From NCBI GenBank assembly GCA_002224055.1, contig AZLU01000003.1, forward strand, positions 124,001-188,000: 64,000 nucleotides of DNA. The letters are read 5' to 3'. Positions 49,188 through 60,100 of this stretch are shown piece after piece (the stretch's first letter is position 1; each line of letters opens with the position of its first letter). The notes under the pieces were generated by a model. It did not search any database, had not been told where the DNA came from, and saw nothing but the letters and a program-made list of their open reading frames with translations. The stretch comes from Pezizomycotina sp. ARF18 (lineage: Eukaryota > Ascomycota). A program made the position numbers and the translations under genes.

Positions 49188-49774
49188 AGCGAAAACTCTT
49201 AGTAGTACGTTTTTTTAATATTAAAGAGATATATAGATTGCTTTGAAAGAACTAACTAGAAGGGTAAAATTAACTGCAATTAGAACTTCTATTCGCAGGA
49301 GACCGCTTAGATTTGCCTAAGCCAGAAATCTGTTAATATTTTACAAAGCACTATCGCTTTGCAAAGTCAGGAGAATGTTAGCTGCGGGGACACCTGGGTA
49401 GTTTTTTTTCAGTATTGCTATTTGGTGGTACAAAGGTGAATAGGAAGAGAGATAATTGAAAACGAAACGCTATGAATTTCCTAAAGAAAACATAATTATT
49501 TTTAACGCTTTATGATGACGGTCATGTTTTGTATTTACAAAAAAATATATATATATCTAATTTCAAAAGATCCTCCGCGTGAAAGTTAAAACCAATCCCC
49601 CAAACGTAGAAAAAGCACCACCACATCCCCACCACCTCATAGATCAATGCCACCTCCCACCAGAAGCCCACAGATCAAACATATCCTCCTCCTCCTCATC
49701 CTCCTCATCCTCCTCATCCTCCTCACCATCGCCTTTCTCCTTATCATCATCCAACTCCATCTCGCTCCCCCTCC
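49188..49774. other. Convergent intergenic region with CTC-rich microsatellite
   Basis: No independent gene. It holds the 3' ends of SLM1 and of the minus-strand zinc-finger gene. A tcctcctca microsatellite at about 49683-49730 gives serine-only readings that are not real coding sequence. Confidence 0.55.
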
Positions 49775-50610
49775 TCAACACCATACCACCCCTCCACCGC
49801 CACCGTCCCCTTCCTTCGCCGCCATCTCCATCCGTAACCTCTCCCTCTTCTCCTTCAGCGCCCTAACGCGCTCCTCGAGACTACTCTGCTCCTCGAAGAA
49901 CTCCGCCATCCGCTCCTGCGCGTCCTCCTTCTCTTCCGCGTCTACATCTCCCGTTTTCGTAGCCGTCGCTGCGGCGGCTTGTGCCGCGGTCATCGGCGCC
50001 GCTGAAATAACCGCATTTGTAGTTGCTGTTGTTGGTGCTGCGATAGTAGTAGCTTCGGCAGCGGCTTCGGTCTCCGCTATATCCGCTTGAAACGCCTCCC
50101 ACTCCGCGTCGATGTCCTTCACTGGCGCCGATTTCCCCGCGAAAAAGTCGGATGGTAACGCTATTTCCTTCCTCCCTTCCACCACGACATCATCCTTCCA
50201 TCTTTCACAGTAGGAACAGCCGTATCCTCCACTTCTTCCTCCTCATCGCTATCATCAATATTAACCCCCCCATCACCGAAAAACCCCGCGGGTAAATTAA
50301 CGTTCATACTCCGTCCCTCCGCAACTTTTACTTTCTTCCTCGCCCCACCTCCTGCTCCCTCGCCATCGCCGTCATTAGTAGAGATACCACCGGGAGGACG
50401 TTTCGCCGCTTTCGGTGGTGGTTTATTAGCGACGTTCTGCCGGTGTTGCGGGGTGCGGGTGTGAGCTTCCCAGAGGGATTCGGACTTTATGGGTGCGTTG
50501 GAGCATGCGTTGCAGAAGAGCGCGCCGGCGAGGGAGTAGGTTGCGTAAGGGGAGGAGATACGGCGGGAGGCACGGTGGGAGGCGAGGAGGCGGCGGACGT
50601 CGGCTGACAT
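49775..50610 (-). CDS. ZNF830/CCDC16-like zinc-finger protein
   Basis: The ATG at 50610 starts MSADVRRLLASHRASRRI. A single U1-like C2H2 zinc finger follows: FCNACSNAPIKSESLWEAH then TRTPQHRQNV, that is C-x2-C-x13-H-x5-H. This N-terminal arrangement is typical of the ZNF830/CCDC16 family, nuclear proteins tied to splicing and genome stability in animals. The middle is disordered and basic, then NVNLPAGFFGDG with an acidic stretch (DDSDEEEEVEDTAVP). After one frame change near 50180 the C-terminus reads EGRKEIALPSDFFAGKSAPV, DIDAEWEAFQADIAETEA and a coiled coil SSLEERVRALKEKRERLRME. The 'LPxxFF' repeats and the terminal coiled coil match fungal orthologs. An upstream in-frame extension to 50718 lacks conservation cues, so I prefer 50610. 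Tail-to-tail with SLM1. Confidence 0.83.
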
Positions 50611-51643
50611 TTTTTGTTGTGGTTGTTCTGGATGTGAGGAAGGGAGGGATGAGTGAGTGTGAATGAGAGGTATCGGATCAATGGAACTGTCGATTGGATG
50701 AGATGTATCTGATGTCATGGAGATACTGGTATGATGATTGGAGAGGAGATCGTGAGATGAGATGGAGGTATAGTCGTAGTTATATATGTCGTGAAGTATA
50801 GGGATGTCGAGGTGTTGGTTGGATGTTTCGTGAAGCTCTTCGGGGACGGAGTAGTATATGCGGGAAGAAGGAAAGCTATTTTATTTTTCCCGTTTTCCTT
50901 GTTTTCTTTGACGCTCGTTTCACACAAAAATGCTAAGAACGCCGGGACAGAAACAACATGTGATACGTTCTCTAATATTCAATTAGTATGCGTATTTATT
51001 GTCACGATCACCCGCCGCTTAAATTAGGCGCCGGTACGCGGCAACCTTGCTTTCGGGTAGACTTCACGATCTTTTGACATCAGCAATTTTCAAACACTCC
51101 AAATCGAGAATATCGGCTTAACAAAATGTCAGATTACTTAGGTATGTATCACGACTATATATTAATGATATTTACAATCTGGCCTGTAGGGTGTCAGCCC
51201 AAATTCCAGTACTAGTTTGTAGGCCTTCGCTAAAAGGCCATTACATTGCTTAGACAAGGTATAAAAACGTTTGAAACCAAGTGAATTTCGGTCAAGAAAG
51301 CATCAATGTACATACCGCTTTTCCTCTTGAGTAACTGTATTCTTCATGCCGAAACGTTTTGCAACTCTCAAGCAACAAAAGCACTGCTTCTGAAGTATTT
51401 GAGTTTCATATTGTGAGGTTCAAAAACAAAATCTGACAGTTTAACTTTTCTCTTATTATAATTATAATTATATTGTTAGCAACCTTACAAAATTGAAACC
51501 ATAGCTCAAAGCTGGAGTGAAAAGCAAACGCTTTAAAAGCAGGAGTAGAAGGCAGAAATGGTGGGGTATTCTCCTGCTCCTCTAAATTCTCTATTCGGTT
51601 GAGTTAGATATACTAGAAATCGAGATCAAACATTTAAAAAAAA

Positions 51644-52514
51644 ATGTGGATATTTGGGTCAACCCCTTACTCCTTCGGATCTGGCAGCACCAGCTCTGGC
51701 TCTGGATCTTACGGATCTGGCAGCGATCGAAAGATATAACAAAAGAGAAGCCCGGAATATGGCTTCTTACTCAACTTCAAGTACGTTCACCGTACCCCCT
51801 CTTCTCCCGTATCGGAGCCCTCCTCCCTCGAACATTCCATGCTCTCGGTGAGCTGCTTCTCAGACGCTACGCGCACAAACGCTACGAGCATAACGGCTAG
51901 TCCACGCTCTACGCTATGCTTAGCATCTCTTTCAGACCCGCGCATAGCGCATGCGGGTCTTCTACCGCCGGTGAACGTGCGCATGAGAGCGAAGCAATTC
52001 GTCGCGGAGAAGATGGAGGAGGTTTACCTCTGGCACGACAAAATCAGTGACGAAAATGACCTACTAGAGTGGTATTACGAATTCCAGAAAGTTGAGAAGA
52101 TATATAGAGGTAACCCGAACGCTCTTACTCCCCAAATTAAAACCACGTTGATATGGACTACAATAACAACCTCTTCTACGAAATTATCGAGTCCGTTTTT
52201 TTTTTTTTTTTTTTTTTTTAATAATAATAGCTAACGTGAAGCAACAGAGCCCTTACTGCGAGTAGGCGGAGAGACGTTCGGAAGAAGATTATAAAAGATT
52301 CGGTGCGCATTCTACTATAGCTGCTGTGGCCGGTTACCTCGCGCCGGACAGGTTCGGATCATTCGATACTTACTGCAACAAGGATCACGACGACAATGTG
52401 ATGAGCTTCGCGCGGGAGTTAATCGTGAAGATCGAGAGTATGAAGTTGGCAAAAGGCTACAAGCACAGGAGCAAGGGGAAGATCAAGACTTCCAGGGGAG
52501 CTTTAGCGCCCTGA
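51644..52514 (+). CDS. Unrecognised multi-exon gene
   Basis: Exon near 51650: YLGQPLTPSDLAAPALALDL then TDLAAIERYNKREARNMASY. A donor (gtacgt) at 51781 and an acceptor at about 51936 (ctctttcag) join to PRIAHAGLLPPVNVRMRAKQ and EKMEEVYLWHDKISDENDLL. A second donor (ggtaac) near 52110 and an acceptor after a run of 24 T (52196-52219) lead to ANVKQQSPYCE, an in-frame TAG, then EEDYKRFGAHSTIAAVAGYL, RFGSFDTYCNKDHDDNVMSF and a basic tail ending at 52514. No domain recognised. The first exon is uncertain: an ATG at 51126 (MSDYLG, followed by gtatgt) resembles a start exon but no acceptor AG links it to GQPLTP. Confidence 0.5.
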
Positions 52515-52894
52515 ATATCACCGAAAGTCCGATTGACGTAAATATGCGGAGTAGTCTCCAAGAAGATCTCAAGTATTAAGTAGTAGTGGCAAGACTCTAA
52601 AAATGCAAATTAACAACGGGGGGATTTTTTTTCAAGCTCAAAAAAAAAGGAGCTTATGATACTTGCGAATACGTGAAATTAAATCTATCTTCTATCGCGG
52701 CCAATACAACTGACTTCTTAGAATCGACAATATAAAAAGCGGGATGTAAAGAGAAAAGTTTAAAAACTGTAACAAAGATATTAATAGCAAGAAGGATAAA
52801 AGGTTGCCAATAAGATCCGAGAGCAAGAGTGGTTGAAGTGATTTTGTTGGAGCAACGCCACCGTGTATATAAAGAGCTGCTAACCCCCCTACAT

Positions 52895-53376
52895 CTAGAC
52901 ATCATAATACCAATAACCATCACTCTTTATCATGGCTGTCCAGGATCTATACGTCCAAATTTGCTTCTGTACAGTCCACCATCCCGGCCCGTTTCCATCC
53001 GGCGCATTCGTATGGAACGGCTCCCAACCGACGGTTTGGGAGGTCCCGCTATGTAACGATGCGAGGCCCGTCCTATCGAGAAGTAGCCTCCTTTTATCCT
53101 TTCTTGATATCCTATGATCCTCTAGCGTCGCAACAACCTCCTCCACCGCAGACACTGTTGCAAAACTCGTGTTCACATTTCGTATAGTACGAATTAGCGT
53201 CATCCTGATGATAAAGAAAGCCGATATCATAAGCATGAAGTTCGTCCATTGGCAGCGCGTAGGATTGACAAGGTGGCAGGAGAGGCGTTCGATCCAAACC
53301 GGCAGATCAATCCTTCCCGTACCTCGCCGCACTTGGCGAAAGGGCAGGAGAGATAAAAATGATATCTAATACACAT
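52895..53376 (-). pseudogene. Cysteine-rich Met-Cys/PKP family, copy 6 (broken)
   Basis: First member of the right array, read on the minus strand from the ATG at 53376: MCIRYHFYLSCPFAKCGEVR. Other landmarks persist in different frames: ELHAYDIGFLYHQDDANSYY then TKCEHEFC, LDRTGLASL, and the tail PDGNGPGWWTV. About two or three breaks. The N-terminal CPFAKCGEV stretch is shared with copy 7 (CPFARCGDV) and not with the left array, so copies 6 and 7 are close relatives. The 3' end is approximate because the tail motif is altered. Confidence 0.65.
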
Positions 53377-53450
53377 CTGGTTGGTTATTTATAAGGTATT
53401 TGGTAGATGGAGTAGTAGACGTTGGCAGTGAAAGACTTCCGCACTGTCTT

Positions 53451-53742
53451 TAGGGAAAAGCTATGATAGATGGAAGCTTTTGAGAGATATTGTTATTATC
53501 AATTAAGAAGACCATCCCTTCTTCCTCTGGACGGTCTCGTATTCATAATAGGTACTTTTTAATATGTGCTGGTGGAACAAACCCAGGAGCTATGCCAAAC
53601 TCGAATTCCTTCAAATGGATCTTAATAACATTACAAAAGACAATAGCTTGGGTTTGTGAATGCCACAAGTTGCAATTCACATTACCGAGTAATGCGGTCT
53701 TTTATTTTGGTTATCATACATGTTTTCTATTGGAGGTATAGG
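53451..53742 (+). pseudogene. Divergent partner sequence, unit 1
   Basis: Read opposite to copy 6 and starting 75 bases from its start codon. The DNA tagggaaaagctatgatag and the following tatcaattaagaagaccatc match the head of the partner units at 54660 and 56071. The reading is partly open (LRDIVIIN near 53490) and much degraded. Function unknown. Confidence 0.45.
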
Positions 53743-54169
53743 CAAAACAGCATGCGTTGAGACGATCGAAAGGAAATTTCTAAAGCAGAATTCAATATAG
53801 AGTAGAAATACAATAAAAATGATCATTATAAACCTCATGTTTTTTTCTCTTGTCCGGCCTAACCAATGGTTTTCTGAAAATCTCGTAATATCGACTCACC
53901 TCCTTGGTGGGGAAACCCAGAACCTCGAGAGCCGAAAGAAGCGAAGACCACAAAAGACAGCAAGAGGAGAAACTAGCTAGACCTTGTAAATACGCACCAT
54001 TATTTCTATATTCTTTAACGTTATATTATAAAATATATTTGACACGATACATATGGGAATACCGCCTAGTTTAGCTAGCGGACTTATTAGAAAAGAATAA
54101 CTACCCATTAACCCTTCGCGAATTGACGATTTTGACCAACGCCGAAAGCATGAGTTGAGGTCATTGATC

Positions 54170-54584
54170 CTAGTTCTTTGGCACTGTCCACCAGCCAGCG
54201 CCCTATCATTCTGCACACTCGTGTGGAATGGCCGCCGTTCCAAGTCTGGGATAGATGATAGATTCTTGAAGCCCGCGCGCTTCATTATGAGTTCCCTTTG
54301 CGACTTTCCGCCCTCAACGGATCAGATATTGCCTAATGAGCTCACGCCATCGCGGACATTGCCGGCAAAGCTCCGTGTCGCATAGCGTATAGTACCAATT
54401 TTGGTCGTCTTGGTAGTAAAGATAGCCCGATAGTATGAGCCTCGTAGTATATATATTTGCAGTACTGAGGTTCACTGATGACGCAGGGCTGCCGTTCAAT
54501 GTAAACGCGGGCCATCTGTGTTTCCAGTACGTCGCCGCACCTGGCGAAAGGACAGACGAGATAAAAATGGTAAGTTTTACACAT
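54170..54584 (-). pseudogene. Cysteine-rich Met-Cys/PKP family, copy 7 (broken)
   Basis: ATG at 54584: MCKTYHFYLVCPFARCGDV, then ARVYIERQPCVISEPQYC. The core is well kept in a second frame: GYLYYQDDQNWYYTLCDTEL followed by CRQCPRW and ELIRQYLI. It continues with AGFKNLSSIPDLERRPFHTS, and the conserved tail GWWTVPKN ends at 54170. About three breaks. Despite these, every family landmark is recognisable, so either the breaks are recent or they are assembly indels. Confidence 0.68.
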
Positions 54585-54660
54585 TTGGGTTGTCTGTTGA
54601 TGAAAATATGCGAGCGATGAATTAATAGTTGTCAAAAGGTAAAAGTATGCTCATCAATTT

Positions 54661-55075
54661 CTAGGGAAAGCACCTATACTTGAAGTTGTAGAAGATTTGT
54701 TTTCAATTAAGAAACCGTCCCTCCTTCCTCTGGGTGCCAAGCTATATAGTCCAAGGACGCAGCGGGTTTATGGGGCAGCTCGAGAGCTATGTCAAACTTG
54801 GATCGCTCCGTATTATATCACACGGTATTATGGAATACGGTAGCCCAAACATGATCAAGATTTTACAGGTCAGACCTTAACTCGTACATCAACTATTTGC
54901 CTCCGAGAGCGTCCGGCCCGGCTTGTGGATAATGACTTTCAAGGAAAAAGGACATACCGAGGCACTCCTTCACGAGAAGGAAGGCCTTGACCAGGACAGA
55001 TTCTTGAGTGAGCTTTTTGTACCAGTAGAGAAGTGCCTTGCAGTAAGATTGCTAGTCTGGGCCATAATAAACTAA
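54661..55075 (+). pseudogene. Divergent partner sequence, unit 2 (best preserved)
   Basis: Begins 76 bases from the start of copy 7, on the opposite strand. An uninterrupted 60-codon stretch at 54661-54840 reads LGKAPILEVVEDLFSIKKPS, LLPLGAKLYSPRTQRVYGAA and RELCQTWIAPYYITRYYGIR. A further open piece (54902-55072) reads SESVRPGLWIMTFKEKGHTE and RFLSELFVPVEKCLAVRLLV. I do not recognise a domain. The same opening motif (SIK..SLL.L) recurs in unit 3, so this is a second duplicated gene or gene fragment travelling with the cysteine-rich genes. No start codon is obvious. Confidence 0.5.
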
Positions 55076-55535
55076 ATTTACGAAAGAATGAGACGAACGG
55101 AAGCCCGGACCTTGAGGTTTTAACCAGCGTTTGCCCATTGGCGAAAAGTCGTCTCTCCGATGCACGGCGGAGGCCTTACGATAACCCGACTCGTACCTCG
55201 AAAAATTTAATCCAAATCCAATTTATTCTAATTCAGAAATCCAGCTTGATTGGCAATTCTCAATATCCTTAATATTGCCGGGGTAAAGCTCATTTTGGTC
55301 TAAAAAGACTGAAACGCGCGAAGCCGTCCTTTGCTGGAGGACCTACGAGGCTACCTCAGCATAAGTCTTCAAATTTCTAGTAAGACAGAGGCAATTATTG
55401 TTATATTAACGGCTAAATTTATAGTAATTGTCAAGTCTTAAAGATCTTACTAAATGCAATATTGAAAAGGGATATAAGTAGAGAGCAAATTATATAATAT
55501 TGACGCTTGGAATATCCTAATTATCCCTGTTGGAC

Positions 55536-55932
55536 CTACGGAGGCTTTGCGACCGCCCACCAGCCAGGTGTCCCATTCGGGCCATTGATATAAAAGGCCC
55601 CTGAATAATCCTTGGGACATCTCTTAATCTTTCGAAGCCCCCGTGCCTCAGTATACGTTATTTTTAACTTTTCGGCTTCATGTGGGTTACTTAGAAGATT
55701 AATTAACTCGAGCGACCGCGGGCATTGAAGGCATAGTTCTGCGTTGCATTCTTTATAATACCAGTAGTTATTGTCCTGACGAGATTTATAATCTATAACT
55801 CGAGCGCTGAAATAGTCTTGGCTGCAACGGGTTATACCGCAAGGAATACGATCGAGGAAAAGACGAACGGGATCCGGTTCTGCGCCGCCATCAGTGAAGG
55901 ACACGCCAAATAAAGCGATAATAACGACACAT
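55536..55932 (-). CDS. Cysteine-rich Met-Cys/PKP family, copy 8
   Basis: A Met-Cys start (MCRYYRF) lies at 55932, and after about one break near the N-terminus the rest is open. Landmarks: PDPVRLFLDRIPCGITRC, VIDYKSRQDNNYWYYKEC, ELCLQCPRSLELI and the tail GTPGWWAVAKPP ending at 55536. It differs from the core consensus in having IDY in place of VGY. The upstream spacer to the divergent partner is about 139 bases, longer than for copies 6 and 7. Confidence 0.68.
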
Positions 55933-56070
55933 TCTTCAACTCTATGGGTTGGTAACCGAATTTGTATGATCAACTAATAAACCCTGGGGAGGGGACGGTA
56001 CCCCAGCCCGCAGATTTCAAGCGCTGATTGCCATTGGGAGTCGAGCGGCGAAAGGTATGCTTCTAGATTT

Positions 56071-56814
56071 TAGAGAGAGTTCCGATAGTCGATGGCTATA
56101 AAACAGACATTATCAATCAAGATAGTGTCTCTTCTTTCTCTTGAAACGATAGGCATTTATAACAAATATCTATTCATAAAATTTAATTATATTAATCAAA
56201 ATACAGCGAGTTTATGGGACGATCCGAGGGAGCCATATCAAACTGAATCACCCCGTACTATATTAGAAAGTATTTTGCCATACAATAATCCCAACTTCGT
56301 AAAATTTTACAAGCCGGAATTCACAAAACTAATAATATAGCCTTCGTGATGTTATTGTTTCCGTTACGATAAAAGGATATCTTCCGAAACTTAAAGGGAA
56401 AGCACCAGAACGCGTATATAGTCTCGAGGCGTATTTATCAATATTGCAATATTTGCGTATAATAGCAATTGAAAGAATTCAATCACGACCTCGAAACCAC
56501 TTATAGTTTCTTTGAATATAAGCGTATTCCTCCGAATTTAAGCCAGGCATAATTTCATGAAGCTCAAATATGAAAAGCGACAAGCCCGTTAAATATGAGT
56601 ATTCACAGGTAAATATGAGAGCGCATTCGCTAGATGCAATCAATGTTCTGCCAAACCCAAGCATTTTAGGACGATTGGACGGTGTAGCGAGCTTGTCACA
56701 GATACATCGCATTTTAAGTAATCCCCTTAATTATCTGCAGGAAGGACATAATGAACTGATGGAATTTCTCGCTAAGAGGCAACCCGATGGCGGATCGAAA
56801 ATCTAGGTAGACGG
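56071..56814 (+). pseudogene. Divergent partner sequence, unit 3
   Basis: Head-to-head with copy 8. An ATG at 56092 opens an 82-residue frame (MAIKQTLSIKIVSLLSLETI), which includes SLWDDPREPYQTESPRTIL and NNPNFVKFYKPEFTKLII, colinear with unit 2. Beyond its stop another open piece reads RDVIVSVTIKGYLPKLKGKA and YSLEAYLSILQYLRIIAIER. Then comes a piece with LPNPSILGRLDGVASLSQIH near 56650. The three pieces may be exons of one gene or a broken gene. Sequence style recalls fungal proteins of unknown function with kinase-like neighbours, but nothing is diagnostic. Confidence 0.42.
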
Positions 56815-57143
56815 TCTTTCTGGCATCGCTTCATACGTCCAGTCTACGAGCCCGAAAGATGTGCTTCAGTATTGCCACTGCTTTTTTTTTTCCATCGCAA
56901 GGCTGAACGTCATGAACGCGTCTTGATTCGTCAGGTTTTGGCAACCACGCGGCTCTTCGGTACGGCAAATAGCGAGGCGAATTCAGCCTCCTGTGGATAA
57001 TTATTGAGTTGGTCGGATGCATATATTATTCAAAATACGATTGAACTCAAAGCCTGCCCATGACTTCTCGCCTCCCAGGATCGCGATCGAAACTAAGCGA
57101 AATTGCTAGAGCAGGAAAGCGAAAGAAATGAAAGAAATCCGCC

Positions 57144-60100
57144 ATGTCGAAGGCAAAGACTTTTTGGGAGCAAGCGCGGGAGAGGTACGCAAAGGAAATT
57201 GAAAATACGAAGGACAGACAAGCCTTCGAGGCATCTTTCGACCCGAAACGAACACCCGAGGAGTTCATAGAAGCGGTGAAGGAAGCACGGAGTAATCGCT
57301 CCGACAGCAAAACTGCCAAGGCGCTGGATACACTCGACTCCTTGCTGACGCCGCTCCGAGAGCTGGCACCAGTCTTCGATGTCCTGACGCAATGAATTCG
57401 ATGATTGGGGCCGCGATTTGGGGCCGCTGAAACTGGTTATCACGGTACGTAACACGCGCATTTAAGCCTTAAAAGTAGAAGAGAGGAGGCGAAGGGGAAA
57501 AACTTGTTCTGACAGACCAAACAGGTTCTCCAGCGACGATCGGATGCCCTGGAAATGCTTGCGGACATGATCGGTCTACTGGTCACAAATGCCCAGCGGT
57601 ACCTCGCATACGAAAAGGTTCATGGCGATAGTACGATGGTGCGGGAGGTGCTCGTAAACTTCTACTTTGACATGATCGATTTTTGCGCACGAGCGGTACG
57701 GTATTTTGGTGATAACATGCTGAGACGCATCGTCCGGGTCTCGGTAAAGGCTTCGGAGACGAGTTCAAACAAGTTAAGAAAAGCATGGAGCGCCACGCGG
57801 GGCAGTGGATATGTCAGCGATGGCTGCGGAGATGGAGAAGGCAGCGACGGAAAGACGAGACGCGAAGACAGAAAGAACCGAACAGATGAAGATTAGACAA
57901 AGTATGGAAGCGAACCCACATACTATTTTAAGGACTCTTAACAGATGACAGCTAACGCGAAAATCAAACGAAATTAAAAGCCGAGCGCGAACGAGATGTT
58001 CGTCGCTGGCTTAGTCCTGGTGATTATAGCAAGCGAGAGCACATCCGACGAAAAAGGACAGGGTAGATGGGACATGCTCTTGGATCCTAGAGCACGGATT
58101 CTTCAAATCGTGGATATCAGAAAACATACCGATGATAAGAGGCTGCTTGGATCCACGGTAAACCAGGCGCGGGGAAGTCGATGATTGCGTCTGCTATCGT
58201 CAACGAGCTTCAATCGGCGGGAAAACCTCACTTGTACTTTTTCTATAACGGCAAGGTTAGCTCTGATACTCACGCAGCCCCATTGGCGTTTGCTAAGGCG
58301 TGCGTTTTCGGCATGTTGGACATATTACCAGCTGCTATCGACATCGTAAATGCCGAGATGCACAATTCAGGAGATCCAAGGGCGTCTTCATTTGAGGCAG
58401 TATGGGATCTATTCAGACAGTGCCTCAAGAGGAGGCAGGAGCCTGTCTTCTGTCTCGTCGACGCAGTGGACGAGTGCACCGAATGCGAAGCACTGACGGA
58501 ATCGATAATAGAAATGGTATCAGAGGAGGAGAATATACGTTTCTGCGTTATTAGCCGCCTCACTCGGATATTAGAAAAAAATTATGCGTGCGGTCGAGGA
58601 CAGAGATTTACGTCTTGCGGAGATACAAGTCGCGACAGAACGCGTCTGCAACGATATTGATCAATACTTGAGGGCAAAGATTCTTAAATCTCGGATTTTA
58701 CGCAGTGCTGGTATCATAGATCACGTGTCCGAACTAGCTGAACGCGCAGGTGGTATGTTCATGTGGTAAGTGATATATTTTGCCAAGTAATTAGAATTAT
58801 TGAGATCTAATTGCAGACTTGCTTTAAGGGCTCGCCTTATGCTCGAAGAGCTCGAGAAATCAAAGACTCCCAACGATAGACTTGAAAAAGCTTATGAAAA
58901 CTATGCCCGAGGGCTAGACAGCATCTATGATGCCATCTTCAGAAGGCTCTCAAGATGAACAACAATGACCAGCAGCGACTGCACAAGATACTTACTGGTT
59001 GTTCAAGTCCAATTGGAGGTCAAATCTGACAGTAGATGAGCTAAACGTCGCTCTGGCAATTCGGTGGGAGGAAAAGGATCTCGATAGAGGCAACATGCTT
59101 GAGCGGCCGAAGGATGATATTCTCTCCCTATCCTCACCACTCGTAGAAATTCTGCAGGACAATACCGTCCAGATCGTCCATCTTTCTGTGATAGAGTACT
59201 GTATCCAACACCCGGGGGCGTTTCCAGCTAGCTTTGCCTTCAGCGAACAACGGATGGCGATGGAGATGGCGACAGACTCTCTAACCCTGCTATCGTATGA
59301 AACGTATTCGGTTACATCTTTGTTCAAGCCCTACGAAATGTGGAAGAAAAATCTTGTGGTGGTACTGACAGCAAAGATGCCACATCCCTCGAGCTGTTTG
59401 AATATGCAGCCGAGAATTGGTGGAAGCATTGCAAGAGTGCAGTGGAGTCTCGCACTCCTGCCGATGAGCTTTTAAGGTTAAGCCAGCACATGATCCAGTT
59501 CCTCCAGTCCGATAAAAGCCTTGTTTGGTTTGACTACCTTAGCAATAAGTATGGAAGTCATTCCTATTTCGCAGAGCTGAACTTTGCTCTGGATTGTTTC
59601 GAAACCACAGATGAGCCTAAGCGCGGAGTTTCCACGTTGCTGCGTAATCTTGCGGAACGGCTACACGTATACATGATTAGAACGTATGGGGAAGATCACT
59701 ACATCGTGACGCGCAGCTTGCAAAGTCTGCTAATCGTCCTTCTAATGCAAGACGATTCTCATGCGTACGCAGAAGAAGTTGCATTAAAACTCCTTGAAAG
59801 AGGAAGTCCACACTAGGCGAAGAGCATGAAAAGACACTATCTTCAATGGAATTCCTCATGTACAATTACATGTGTCAGGGCTCGGAAAAACTCGAGGAAG
59901 CTATGGAATTAAATTCGAGACTGTTGAATATACATAAGAGGATATTCGGCGACAGGCACCCCTATACCCTCCAAGATATGCACAACCTCGCGGTTGGTAT
60001 GTGCGCCAGGGCCGTTATCCGGAGGCGGAAGCATTGGGGGCCCAGTTGCTGAAAACGCGGACAGAAATCTATGGCGAAAACAGTCTGCTTACATCGAAAG

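Noticed and set aside
49579-49866. Serine-rich plus-strand open stretch
   Set aside because: Produced by a tcctcctca microsatellite over the 3' end of the ZNF830-like gene.
56479-56712. Minus-strand frame containing ELHEIMPGLNSEEYAYIQ
   Set aside because: Overlaps the better-supported plus-strand partner unit 3 and has no match to known proteins; could not be decided, so not listed as a gene.
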